Source of the DNA: Flavobacteriaceae bacterium CRH
GTDB lineage: Bacteria > Bacteroidota > Bacteroidia > Flavobacteriales > Flavobacteriaceae
Direction: 5' to 3'
NCBI GenBank assembly: GCA_001507425.1
Contig: LMAJ01000008.1
Coordinates: 124,001 to 188,000, forward strand
Length of the DNA stretch: 64,000 bases
The first letter of the stretch is position 1. Each line of letters opens with the position of its first letter. Made by a program: the position numbers and the translations under genes. Below the pieces are notes generated by a model, which saw only the letters and a program-made list of their open reading frames with translations, had not been told where the DNA came from and did not search any database. Below are positions 10,750 through 19,045 of this stretch, piece after piece.

Positions 10750-10888
10750 AGATTTTGTCTCAGTATAAACTGTTTTTTTATTGTATTTTCGTTTTGCCGC
10801 AAATATCCGCTATAAAGTTCTAAACAGCTTGAAATGCGAGAACATTATGTATCATTTAACCTTAAGAGTGAACGAAATAGAAAAATAA

Positions 10889-11485
10889 ATGAAAAACATA
10901 ATTTTATTCTTCTTCATAATTTCAATTTGGAGTTGTAAACCTTCAAAAACAATTTCACGTAGTGATTTAATTTATAAAGGGCCTATTTCAAATAATCAAA
11001 ATTCAAAACTCGTTAGTAATGATAATAGGGATTGGAAAGATAGTCTGAACTTTATTGTCGTTCGTGGAAAATATATTTCGGGATCAAAACACGTAGAAAT
11101 TTTACAAGATAAAAACACAAAACTTTACCATTGGAAACAATTTTATCCAAATGGAAAACTAAAAGAAAAAGGATTAATAACAAAAGACAATAGATTTTGT
11201 GTTGGCAAATGGGAATATTATGATGAAGGTGGTCAAATTGATAGTATTATCGATTTTGATAAAAAATTTAAGGTTTCTTATTTTCAGGCAATAAGAATTG
11301 CATATGAAAACGGTTTTGGAATACCCGAATCAGAAATTGACATAGAAAAAATAGATCATAAAACATATTGGCAAATTAGAAAATGGAATATGAAATATGG
11401 AAGTGGAAACTCAACAACTTTACTAATTGATTCTAAAAGTGGGAAAATTAGAAAAGCAGAGAATGAAGAAACCAAATATTATTAA
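10889..11485 (+). CDS. Lipoprotein with MORN/YwqK-like repeats
   Basis: The 198-residue product starts with a lipoprotein signal peptide (ISIWSC lipobox, Cys about residue 16). The middle carries MORN_2-type units: YPNGKLKEKG and GKWEYYDEGGQIDS. These units are typical of YwqK-like proteins, some of which are annotated as toxin-antitoxin or polymorphic-toxin immunity components. The C-terminal part (about residues 135-198) is a separate polar domain with WQIRKWN and a TLLIDSKSGKI strand pair, resembling PepSY-like or lipoprotein tail folds. It is the first gene of the run of small orphan genes. Function is not known; an immunity role is inference. Confidence 0.6.
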   Translation: MKNIILFFFIISIWSCKPSKTISRSDLIYKGPISNNQNSKLVSNDNRDWKDSLNFIVVRGKYISGSKHVEILQDKNTKLYHWKQFYPNGKLKEKGLITKDNRFCVGKWEYYDEGGQIDSIIDFDKKFKVSYFQAIRIAYENGFGIPESEIDIEKIDHKTYWQIRKWNMKYGSGNSTTLLIDSKSGKIRKAENEETKYY

Positions 11486-11638
11486 AACAAACGAACAACA
11501 TATCTTTAACCATTCAAAATTTTATTATAATTACTTTATAGTAGTTTAAACACCCAATTTTGTGGATTGTAAATACCCTGAGGAACAGGAAAACCAAATA
11601 ATTTTATAAAAGATGATTAAAATAATACTTTGAAATAA

Positions 11639-12100
11639 ATGGAAAATAAAATAAACATACCAAAACCTTGCAATCAAAATTGGAATTCAATGACGCCAGA
11701 TAAAAATGGTAAATTTTGTAATTCTTGTAATAAAACAGTTGTAGATTTTACAAAAATGGAGAATCTTGAAATTCAAAAATATTTGATCGAAAATTCAGAT
11801 AAGGAAAGTGTTTGTGGACATTTTAAACTTAATCAAATCGATCCCGAAAATAATATCAAATATTATAATTTGAGAAATCGAATTAACCGAATTAGAATTA
11901 AACCCATCAAAAAAGCTGCATTATTTTCATTGGGTATTCTTTTTACTTTAACAAGCTGTATGGGAAAAGCTGTAATTGATGGAGAACCTGCTGTAATTGA
12001 AAATGATACAATTACAGAAAATGAAATTATTAAAAAAGAACAAGATATAGAAAAACAGAAGGATTCTGTAAAAAATGAAATTATTAAGGCAAAGAAATAA
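11639..12100 (+). CDS. Small membrane protein with Cys-rich NWNxMTP N-terminal domain
   Basis: The 153-residue product has no signal peptide. It opens with CNQNWNSMTPDKNGKFCNSC, continuing NKTVVDFT. This is a recurring Bacteroidetes N-terminal module whose CxxC and separate cysteines suggest metal binding; a further Cys lies in VCGHFK. A basic stretch (RIRIKPIKK) and one hydrophobic helix (about residues 91-109, ending LTSCMG) follow, then an acidic/basic charged tail likely to be a coiled coil. The topology suggests a cytoplasmic zinc-ribbon-like domain tethered to the inner membrane. Function is unknown. Confidence 0.6.
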   Translation: MENKINIPKPCNQNWNSMTPDKNGKFCNSCNKTVVDFTKMENLEIQKYLIENSDKESVCGHFKLNQIDPENNIKYYNLRNRINRIRIKPIKKAALFSLGILFTLTSCMGKAVIDGEPAVIENDTITENEIIKKEQDIEKQKDSVKNEIIKAKK

Positions 12101-12262
12101 CGTATTAAAATACAAGTATTTAGCCATTAGCAAATTTAGTAAAATTACTGTTTTTATAATATTCGTGTTTCGTTGAAATATTCATTTTTCAAATTCACAA
12201 ATATTACAAAGCCCGGGAACGTTAAGTAATATTGTCCAAAACCGAACAAAACATTAAAATAA

Positions 12263-13231
12263 ATGAAAAAAAAATTAATACTTTTATTTATATCATTATT
12301 CCTTTTTAGTTGCGAATCACAAATTGACCGAGATTTAAAAATTGACAACGAAATAGATTCAAAAACAGAAAATAATCAAAAATTTACCGGAACCAGAATA
12401 TCAATTCAAAAACCTAATGATTACGAATTCGTAGACAAATTACTAAGAATACAAAAAAACGCAGCAACTTACATTCAGGTTGCTGAAATACCAAATTCAA
12501 ACTTCAATGATAGTAAATCAAAAATTAAAAAAAACTATGAAGATGCGATTTTAAGTGGAAATCTTCCAAAAGAGTTCTACAAAAAAGAGTTTAAATTTAA
12601 TGGAAATGATGCAATTCTTTATTATGGTGCAGATAAAAAAAATAAATCAGAACAAATCGCTTTTAGTTTTGGAGACAATGAATTTGCTGTAAGTGTTTAT
12701 GCAGTTTTTCCAGAAAATGATATTAAAACGAGGGAAGAGATCTTAAAGACCATTTTTACAATAAAACTTAATAAAGAACAAAAAACAGAATCACAAAATA
12801 TACAGAATTTTACTTTAGATATAAATAAAACAGAATTCGTTTATGCTGGAAATATGTCTCAAATATTTGTTTATAATTTAAATGGCAAAATTGATCCTAA
12901 TAATGTTTTCGAAAATCAAATCCTTGTATCTGTTCTTCCTAAAGCCAACGGAATTGAAACATTAAAAAATTATTCACTGGACATGATTCAAAGACATAAA
13001 AAAAGTGGGATTGAAATTTCGAATATGACAGAAAAAGAAATTTTTGATAAAAATTATTTTGGCTACGAAATATACTTTGAAGGAAATTATAAAGGAAAAT
13101 CCAATAAGGTTTATCAGCTTGTTATTGGAAATGAAAATGGTTCTGTTAATTATTGTGGTATCGTTTATGACCGAAAAGATGAACTAATGAAACAAGTAAA
13201 GTTAATTTCAAAGACATTAAAACTAAAATAA
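12263..13231 (+). CDS. Lipoprotein with two PsbP/DUF1795-like halves
   Basis: The 322-residue product begins with a lipobox (LFLFSCES). After a polar linker there are two halves of similar plan, about residues 40-165 and 180-322. Each has an opening beta segment, a Y-rich middle strand and a closing segment of the kind R-x-E-x2-K-T-I-x-T/S-x-L (EEILKTIFTIKL and VKLISKTLKL). This layout is like PsbP/DUF1795-type lipoproteins, but I cannot name the family with confidence. Probably outer-membrane or periplasmic. The neighbours are other orphan genes on the same strand with 90-150-base spacers. Confidence 0.55.
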   Translation: MKKKLILLFISLFLFSCESQIDRDLKIDNEIDSKTENNQKFTGTRISIQKPNDYEFVDKLLRIQKNAATYIQVAEIPNSNFNDSKSKIKKNYEDAILSGNLPKEFYKKEFKFNGNDAILYYGADKKNKSEQIAFSFGDNEFAVSVYAVFPENDIKTREEILKTIFTIKLNKEQKTESQNIQNFTLDINKTEFVYAGNMSQIFVYNLNGKIDPNNVFENQILVSVLPKANGIETLKNYSLDMIQRHKKSGIEISNMTEKEIFDKNYFGYEIYFEGNYKGKSNKVYQLVIGNENGSVNYCGIVYDRKDELMKQVKLISKTLKLK

Positions 13232-13319
13232 CATTACAATGAAAAAGGTTTAGTGTTAATCTAAAGTTTGATTTTAAATAGAGTTTATCTTATTTCGTTA
13301 AAAAAAACATAACTAATAA

Positions 13320-14030
13320 ATGAATATATTTCAAAAAATAGCCAGAAGTATAATAAAAAAGTCCTTTGACCTCGCTGTTTCAACTATAAGTTTCTTTAGT
13401 AAAATGGAACCTTATGAACAAAAGGTTTCTGATTTAAGAAAACTTAAAAACGGAACTTTAGGAAAACAAATAGCTGATTGTCTTGATAATAATAATTGGA
13501 CCTTAGTACCAAAATACGAAAGTCACGATTTGAAACATATTTTGCTTAATTATCAAATGACGGCTGAAGATGAAATCCGAATGCAGGCTTTTATGGTTGG
13601 AAACGGAAATTATTCGATTCCATCATTTGCTATTTTACTTTTTGGAGCAATTCTTCTTCCTGATTTATGGCTGACTTTTTATTCGGATTTTAAAAAAGGA
13701 AGGAAATCTATCGCAATTTCAGAATGGACAATTGAAAAGTATGCCAATCGAAACCTGACTGAATTGAGATTAGAATTATTAAAATCAAAATTTGAACAAA
13801 AAATAATATTTGATATGAAACGAGCTATTAAATTCGGAGCTATTACTTCAATAACAGCAGGTTTTTTAGGAATGATATTCTGTTTGCCATTTCTATTTTC
13901 ATCGAATATGGCTGATTTAGTTGGTGCTGGATTTCCTTTTGTTGGTGGGGCAATACTTACTGCCGGAGGTCTTTTAACTTTATCTAATTTATCACTATCA
14001 AATAAAAACCAGCAAGCGGTAAGCATTTAG
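13320..14030 (+). CDS. Coq4-like protein with C-terminal membrane helices
   Basis: Residues about 38-150 resemble the Coq4 family: LKNGTLGKQIAD, then LVPKYESHDLKHILL with the metal-ligand pattern H69-D-x2-H73-x11-E85 (HDxxHx(11-12)E), then EIRMQAFMVGNGN. Eukaryotic Coq4 binds zinc and organises or acts in coenzyme Q synthesis. Bacteroidetes normally use menaquinone, so the role here is open. Hydrophobic stretches follow at about 100-120, 168-195 and 198-225. The last two give a C-terminal membrane anchor that classical Coq4 lacks. No signal peptide. A possible gene remnant overlaps its last codons and extends to 14146. Confidence 0.55.
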   Translation: MNIFQKIARSIIKKSFDLAVSTISFFSKMEPYEQKVSDLRKLKNGTLGKQIADCLDNNNWTLVPKYESHDLKHILLNYQMTAEDEIRMQAFMVGNGNYSIPSFAILLFGAILLPDLWLTFYSDFKKGRKSIAISEWTIEKYANRNLTELRLELLKSKFEQKIIFDMKRAIKFGAITSITAGFLGMIFCLPFLFSSNMADLVGAGFPFVGGAILTAGGLLTLSNLSLSNKNQQAVSI

Positions 14031-14146
14031 CTATTTGCTACTTTAGTGAAAAATTTAGTGTCAGAGTAGAATTTAAATTTTCGGATTTTGAAATATCAGG
14101 GTTTGCATACAATAATGCGAAGTCACATGGAGAAGAAACAGACTAA
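14030..14146 (+). pseudogene. Possible 3' remnant of a lost gene
   Basis: A reading frame with no start codon runs for 38 codons to a TAA at 14144-14146. It includes VEFKFSDFEISGFAYNN and ends HGEETD, amino-acid usage that looks protein-like rather than random. It begins in the tail of the preceding gene in another frame. It may be the end of a gene whose 5' part was lost or replaced. Confidence 0.25.
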
Positions 14147-14248
14147 AATAAATTACATCAAAGTAAAAAATTCAAATCAAATTTTAAAATTAGATCTAAG
14201 AAAATGAGAAACAAATAAATCCTGTTTTTATAATCATTACCTAATACT

Positions 14249-14542
14249 ATGAAAATCATAATACGAATATTATTTTTTATTGGGCTTTTTCTTTTTATTG
14301 GCAGCTATTTTATTACTCCATATGTTGTCGATGAAGAACCATATATTGTGATTAACAGAGATGGTTTAGCATTCTTAAAAATGTTATATATCATAACTAG
14401 TATTATTTTTGGATTCCTGGTTTTTGCATTTCTTAGAATTTTTAAAAATAAAATTTATCTGATTTTTTCTTTTATTTTTCTTTCTTTAAGTTTAATCTTT
14501 TTGGCTAAAATGTTTTTGTATTTCGATACTTTTTTAGAATAA
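14249..14542 (+). CDS. Small three-helix membrane protein
   Basis: The 97-residue product is almost wholly hydrophobic, with helices at about residues 4-26, 44-65 and 70-92 and a short basic loop (FKNKI). The start ATG lies in a cluster of A/T with no strong Shine-Dalgarno, as in its neighbours. I recognise no family. The compact size and the location in the orphan-gene run are compatible with an accessory or immunity membrane protein, but nothing in the sequence proves that. Confidence 0.5.
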   Translation: MKIIIRILFFIGLFLFIGSYFITPYVVDEEPYIVINRDGLAFLKMLYIITSIIFGFLVFAFLRIFKNKIYLIFSFIFLSLSLIFLAKMFLYFDTFLE

Positions 14543-14706
14543 ACAGACGAACGAGACGATGGTAGTGCAGAGAAAATTTTGACCTGTAAATATTAATTCC
14601 TGTCCGAAAAACCGTATTTTTGCCCGATTCAAAAAACATTAAAAAATAATACTTTACCACAAAAACAATGTTTTTTATCAATCATTATTTATAAAATAAT
14701 TTTAAA

Positions 14707-14714
14707 TACCTTTG
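14707..14714 (+). promoter_or_regulatory. -7 element directly before the XRE gene
   Basis: TACCTTTG matches TAnnTTTG and ends only four bases before the ATG at 14719. Transcription from it would start at or within a few bases of the start codon, giving a leaderless mRNA. A second exact match, TATTTTTG, lies at 14615-14622 and would give a leader of about 90 bases. Which is used cannot be told. Confidence 0.4.
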
Positions 14715-14718
14715 AAGT

Positions 14719-15111
14719 ATGAGCATAGATATAAAACCAAAACACATTGGCAGAAATATTAGCCGAATCAGAGAGCTTCGAGGAATGAAACAAGAAGCAC
14801 TTGCACAGGCTATTGGTTCAAATCAGCAAGCTATTTCCGGTATTGAAGGAAGTGAAACTGTTGACGAAACAAAACTTGCAAATATTGCAGAAGCACTTGG
14901 TGTTACTGTAGAAGCTATAAAAAGTTTTTCAGAAGAAAATGTATTTAATTATTTTAATACTTTTAATGAATCTGTTACAAACAGCAATTTTGGGAACAAT
15001 AATATTTGTAATTTCAACCCTCTTGATAAAGTTGTTGAACTTTATGAACGTTTAGTTCAGGCTGAAAAAGAAAAAGTTGAATATTTAGAAAAATTATATA
15101 AAGGAAAATAA
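14719..15111 (+). CDS. XRE-family DNA-binding transcriptional regulator
   Basis: The 130-residue product has an N-terminal Cro/CI-type helix-turn-helix (about residues 9-66): IGRNISRIRELRGMKQEALA, then AIGSNQQAISGIE, with the recognition helix following the glutamine-rich turn. The middle has an Asn-rich stretch (about 80-97) and the C-terminus is a charged heptad-like helix (EKEKVEYLEKLYKG) suited to dimerisation. A perfect 16-bp palindrome starts two bases after the stop codon and could be its operator. It is the only clear regulator in the orphan-gene region. Confidence 0.85.
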   Translation: MSIDIKPKHIGRNISRIRELRGMKQEALAQAIGSNQQAISGIEGSETVDETKLANIAEALGVTVEAIKSFSEENVFNYFNTFNESVTNSNFGNNNICNFNPLDKVVELYERLVQAEKEKVEYLEKLYKGK

Positions 15112-15112
15112 T

Positions 15113-15128
15113 ATTCTCGTACGAGAAT
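15113..15128. promoter_or_regulatory. Perfect 16-bp palindrome, candidate XRE operator
   Basis: The sequence attctcgtacgagaat is a perfect inverted repeat without a loop, placed two bases downstream of the XRE stop and upstream of the next gene. It lacks the loop and T run of a terminator, so a dimeric protein-binding site is the likelier reading. Confidence 0.4.
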
Positions 15129-15203
15129 TTCTTATAAAAATGTGCAAATGTCTTTTTGATCTTGTGCATTTTTTTTTGTTTTTTTATCAATCGAAATTTA
15201 CAT

Positions 15204-15635
15204 ATGAAAAAAATAATCCCAATATTATTCCTTTTATTACTTCCATTTTATTCTAAAAGCAGCCCTTTAGATACAATTTCAACCTGGAAAGTGTATTACA
15301 ATAATTCGTTGATTAAAAATTTCAGTGAAAATACAAACAACTCAATTGTAATTAAAAGAAAACAATATAAAACCGGAGATTATCTCGCCATTAAATATTC
15401 TGATGATACGCCTTGCGAAGACTGCAAGTATGCGTTTGTCGTAATTGGCGAAGGAAGATTAGAAGTTTCCAGAAGAGAATCTAAAGGAAAAGACAAACTA
15501 ATTAAAATTGATCTTAAAGAGCTTATAAATTTTCGTGATACTACTAATCAACCGTCGTTTGTAATTTATTTATATGAATTGGAAGATAAGAACAAAAACA
15601 ACGGAAAGAGATTAGTTACTCTAAAAATAGATTAA
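15204..15635 (+). CDS. Secreted hypothetical protein
   Basis: From the ATG at 15204 the product begins MKKIIPILFLLLLPFYSKSS, a good SPI signal peptide. An earlier in-frame ATG at 15156 would add 16 Cys/Phe-rich residues and spoil the signal. The mature part (about 120 residues) is polar and beta-rich, with a CEDC pair near the middle that could form a disulfide, and closes with VTLKID. I do not recognise the family. A weak hairpin with a T run lies just upstream (about 15140-15175), which would separate it from the XRE gene. Confidence 0.55.
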   Translation: MKKIIPILFLLLLPFYSKSSPLDTISTWKVYYNNSLIKNFSENTNNSIVIKRKQYKTGDYLAIKYSDDTPCEDCKYAFVVIGEGRLEVSRRESKGKDKLIKIDLKELINFRDTTNQPSFVIYLYELEDKNKNNGKRLVTLKID

Positions 15636-15739
15636 TTGGCAATATTCATAGAATAACTACAATAGTTAAAATTTAATTTTTTACGATCAAAAAACGAGAA
15701 TTATTTTACTATTTTTTGGCAATTCTTAAAACTAAAACA

Positions 15740-16135
15740 ATGAGACTTTTAAAATCATTTTATATTTTTTCTTTCTTATTATTAGTAAGTTGCGGTAATC
15801 AACCACAAAAAATTTCAGGCGTAAATGAAACAATTGAAGTTTCAAACATGCATTGGGCATGTGATTGTGCAGATTTCGTTGAAGTAAAATTTTACAAATC
15901 AAACCCCAACTATGAAGTTAAAGACACCGATTGTATTTTTATTGAACCATCAAGTAAAGACAATAAAATTCCTGATGAATATTATGACGGAGAAAAAAGT
16001 TTTGAATACCATTTAGAACTTAGTGGACAATTTTATATAGATAAGGGCGTACCAGATTCATATAACCAAAAGACACCTGAAATACCTGAAAAAGCAAAAG
16101 TTTTTAGGTATGATTCTTATAAAATTATAAAATGA
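15740..16135 (+). CDS. Lipoprotein, hypothetical
   Basis: From the ATG at 15740 the product (131 residues) has a lipoprotein signal peptide with lipobox LLVSC. A TTG-initiated extension 24 bases upstream is possible but would place charged residues before the signal. The mature region holds a MHWACDCADF segment, whose two cysteines with neighbouring aromatics may form a disulfide, and a later DTDCIF. The rest is acidic and Tyr-rich. No family is recognised. Likely exported to the outer membrane or periplasm. Confidence 0.5.
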   Translation: MRLLKSFYIFSFLLLVSCGNQPQKISGVNETIEVSNMHWACDCADFVEVKFYKSNPNYEVKDTDCIFIEPSSKDNKIPDEYYDGEKSFEYHLELSGQFYIDKGVPDSYNQKTPEIPEKAKVFRYDSYKIIK

Positions 16136-16309
16136 CAATAGATTTTTTACCCCTTGCTGGTAGAAGTCAAGCAAATCTAAAAATACAAACTTGAATGTCT
16201 TCCTTATTTTTACACTTCGTATCAACAACGATAAACAAAGAACGTTTTTTAAATTCATCCTAATTACAACTTCATTTTTAATTCGTAATTTCGTCAAAAA
16301 CACATTAAA

Positions 16310-16669
16310 ATGAAACCACAAATCCGAATCCTGCTTTACTCAATATTATTCTTCCTATACCTTTCTTCAACTTCATTTTTACTCTCGCTAAACGAAATAT
16401 TAAAAACTGATCCTTATATAACTTTAGGCTGTGGTTTTGCTGTTTTGAATATGATTTATGCTTTTTTCGCACTAAAATGGACAGTATTATTAAATATAAT
16501 TTCTTCTGTCGTTATTGCATCTTTGAGCTTGTTTTTAGCCTTGAAGTTTACAAATTTACATCTGCTTTTAAAATATGATCCTTATCAGGTTAAAACAGCC
16601 ATATTCGCCAATGCTATTTTCTCTATTATATTTTGGGAAATTGTTTATCAGATAAAAATTAGAAAATAA
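16310..16669 (+). CDS. Small four-helix membrane protein
   Basis: The 119-residue product has four evenly spaced hydrophobic segments (about residues 6-27, 37-55, 58-80 and 92-113), short loops and a basic C-terminus (YQIKIRK) that would be cytoplasmic. No catalytic motifs are visible and I do not recognise the family. It stands alone with spacers of about 170 bases on each side. Confidence 0.5.
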   Translation: MKPQIRILLYSILFFLYLSSTSFLLSLNEILKTDPYITLGCGFAVLNMIYAFFALKWTVLLNIISSVVIASLSLFLALKFTNLHLLLKYDPYQVKTAIFANAIFSIIFWEIVYQIKIRK

Positions 16670-16832
16670 TGAAAAGAGTACGCGTTAACCTGTGCTGATG
16701 ACCAAAGTTCAACGCTAAAACTATTCATGATTATGGGTTGGTTGTAACTTATGCCTTAAAATGAACTTATGAAATGCTTTTTAGTTTAAGAAAAAATCAG
16801 AGTTGGAAACCTATATAAAAAACTAAAAATTC

Positions 16833-17771
16833 ATGAAAAACCTACTTTTCTTAATTCCTTTTTTATTGCTTTTTCAGGCTTCCTATGGCGATGTGGTTCC
16901 TATTAATTCGCACCCTGTTAAAAGATGTGTCAAAATAATAAATATTGAAGATTTTCCTGATTTTTCTATTTTAGCCTGTATACAAAGTCCAATGAAAAAG
17001 GATATTACAGCGTCTTTTATAAATTCTAATGATTGTATAGAAAAGGGATATAAATTCAATGCTCTTTATATTATGGCTACCAGAAGAAGCTATCTTGAGG
17101 GTAAACTCGCAAACTCGACAGATTGGCTCAATGATAGAAATGTAATAGAATCTTCCATTTCAATTAATACCAGCGACACGAATGCCAGCAATGACGATCC
17201 AATTTCATCTATTGAAGAGTATTATGAAATTGTGGAAATTACAAATACAAATTTTGTAATTTATAAATGCCGGGAACTTATAAGATATAATGATGGAAGT
17301 CCAATTAAGCTTAAAAATTACCCGTATGTACAAAATCAAGGAAAGCGTAAGAATATTAAAAACAATGAAAAAATATCTGAAATTTACCCTTCTACAGAAA
17401 TAGTTAATTTTTTACTTGCATTGCTGTTTACAATTTTTATTGAAACTCTTATTTTATTTCTTTTATTTAAAACCAAATATAAAAAACTCAATATAAATAA
17501 CAAACTGTTGTTATTCACAGGGTTCATAACTTCATTTTCAACTTTACCTTATGTTTGGTTTATATTTCCGGCCTTTATACATTCTCGATTTCCTTATATT
17601 TTATTTAGCGAATGTTTTGCAATAGCAATGGAATCGTTTATAATTTATAAATTATTAAAAATAGAATTCAAAAAAGCAATATTGGTTTCTATAATTGCCA
17701 ATGTAATATCGTTTGGAATAGGGCTGCTTATCAATTGGGATAGTGTTTACAATATTTTTACGAGTTTATAA
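16833..17771 (+). CDS. Membrane protein with secreted N-terminal domain
   Basis: The 312-residue product has a signal peptide ending near LFQASYG and a periplasmic domain of about 160 residues with paired cysteines (VKRCVKI, LACIQS, NDCIEKG, YKCREL). Four or more hydrophobic helices occupy about residues 185-312. The arrangement (exported sensor-like domain then membrane bundle) is common in Bacteroidetes, but I cannot assign a family. A basic loop (KTKYKKLNINNK) lies between the first two helices. Function unknown. Confidence 0.55.
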   Translation: MKNLLFLIPFLLLFQASYGDVVPINSHPVKRCVKIINIEDFPDFSILACIQSPMKKDITASFINSNDCIEKGYKFNALYIMATRRSYLEGKLANSTDWLNDRNVIESSISINTSDTNASNDDPISSIEEYYEIVEITNTNFVIYKCRELIRYNDGSPIKLKNYPYVQNQGKRKNIKNNEKISEIYPSTEIVNFLLALLFTIFIETLILFLLFKTKYKKLNINNKLLLFTGFITSFSTLPYVWFIFPAFIHSRFPYILFSECFAIAMESFIIYKLLKIEFKKAILVSIIANVISFGIGLLINWDSVYNIFTSL

Positions 17772-17830
17772 ATATCAAACAAGGAATTTGTAATCGAAAT
17801 ATTAGTGAAAATTTAAACCATAAAATAAAC

Positions 17831-18283
17831 ATGAATAGAACTATACTAATATTTATTTCTTTGTTTCTAGGAGTAACCATTCTTCACGGACAAGACATAA
17901 TTAAACTGGAGAAAAAACCAAAAGTTATACTGCATAGCTGGTATCCGGAATATAAGGAGCTGCCTAAACTCAAAGTCGGAGAAAGTAAATTGCTTTTTAC
18001 AGCAAGCACAGAGCTTGAAAAATCAGCTATTCGCAATAATGACATCGATTTGAAAACATCAAATGCGCAGACTCAAATTGAAGAAACTGAAAAAAGAAAT
18101 CAATATATAATTACTGTAAATCCCACAAATGCAAAATACATTGAATTTGAAGTCTGGCTCGATGTAAAAGATAAAGTAATAATGATTAAACAAAATGGTA
18201 AGTGGAAAAACATAACCGAAGTTTATACCATTAAAGACAACAAGATATTAATTGATACCGTAAGACTAGAATTAAAAAAATAG
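17831..18283 (+). CDS. Secreted hypothetical protein
   Basis: The 150-residue product begins MNRTILIFISLFLGVTILHG with cleavage before QD, typical of Bacteroidetes SPI signals. The mature part starts IIKLEKKPKVILHSWYPEY and continues with beta strands and a charged middle (IEETEKRNQY). It ends in an all-strand region (IEFEVWLDV, VIMIKQNGKW). No known domain is recognised. It lies 60 bases after the preceding membrane protein, so the two may be co-transcribed. Confidence 0.5.
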   Translation: MNRTILIFISLFLGVTILHGQDIIKLEKKPKVILHSWYPEYKELPKLKVGESKLLFTASTELEKSAIRNNDIDLKTSNAQTQIEETEKRNQYIITVNPTNAKYIEFEVWLDVKDKVIMIKQNGKWKNITEVYTIKDNKILIDTVRLELKK

Positions 18284-18373
18284 ACTTCAGACAAAATATA
18301 TTTCTTCTAAATCAACTGTGCTTTTTTCAATTGAATGATATTGCAGTATCATATCAAAGCCAAATATCTGGAA

Positions 18374-18462
18374 ATGAATAAAATATTATAACAGCCGTTA
18401 TACTTTTATTTATTGGATTAATTTCGATTGTTTTTGTCGGCCTAATTAAAAATAAGATTTAA
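18374..18462 (+). pseudogene. Possible frameshifted single-helix peptide gene
   Basis: From the ATG at 18374 the frame reads MNKIL and stops. The adjacent frame (18382-18462) reads ITAVILLFIGLISIVFVGLI, then KNKI and TAA. Joined by one frameshift this would be a one-helix peptide of about 30 residues with a basic tail. It may be the end of a decayed membrane-protein gene. This 283-base gap holds nothing else obvious. Confidence 0.25.
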
Positions 18463-18566
18463 CTCAAATAAAAATATTATTTTAGCTTCTTACAAATTCA
18501 ATTGCAGCCAAAATAGTTAGCAAGAATTTTGTACTTGCCATAACCCAAAAATTAAAACCAAAAACC

Positions 18567-19016
18567 ATGAAAATTACGATTCCCCTGTCGGTATTATTTC
18601 TGTTACTTACTACAAATGCATTTAGCCAGACCATTGCCGATTTAAAATTAACAAAGAAAGAAATTCCTAAAACCTATTTCTTAACCGATGGTCATAACTG
18701 TGTTTCTAGTCAGGCCTGTAATTTTTATAACGATATTGCCACTTACAGCAACTTTGTTGGAACGGTAAAAAGCAAGCAAATTCAAAGTTTTAATAGTAAA
18801 ACAGATGCCGGAAGTATCATGTATTTTGAATTTGAAAACAGATTTAAAGGCGATAGTTTCCTGCAAGGATTATTGTGGGGAAAAGATAAAGAACCAACAG
18901 ACGCACATCCGGAAGAGTATCTTGCAAAAGGAAAATTCCTGATCATCTGGAGCTTTCATCCGGACAGCGCCCTTAAAGAAAAATCAGAAGCCAAAATAGA
19001 TTCGCTTTTACAATAA
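18567..19016 (+). CDS. Secreted hypothetical protein
   Basis: The 149-residue product has an SPI signal (LFLLLTTNAFSQ). The mature protein includes TDGHNCVSSQACNFY, with two cysteines six residues apart, and FNSKTDAGSIMYFEF. FLIIWSFHPDS is a strand near the C-terminus. The spacing suggests a small disulfide-bonded alpha/beta domain. I do not recognise the family. The next gene starts 29 bases downstream, so the two are probably transcribed together. Confidence 0.5.
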   Translation: MKITIPLSVLFLLLTTNAFSQTIADLKLTKKEIPKTYFLTDGHNCVSSQACNFYNDIATYSNFVGTVKSKQIQSFNSKTDAGSIMYFEFENRFKGDSFLQGLLWGKDKEPTDAHPEEYLAKGKFLIIWSFHPDSALKEKSEAKIDSLLQ

Positions 19017-19045
19017 AGACTAACTCACTTTTCAATATCACAAAC

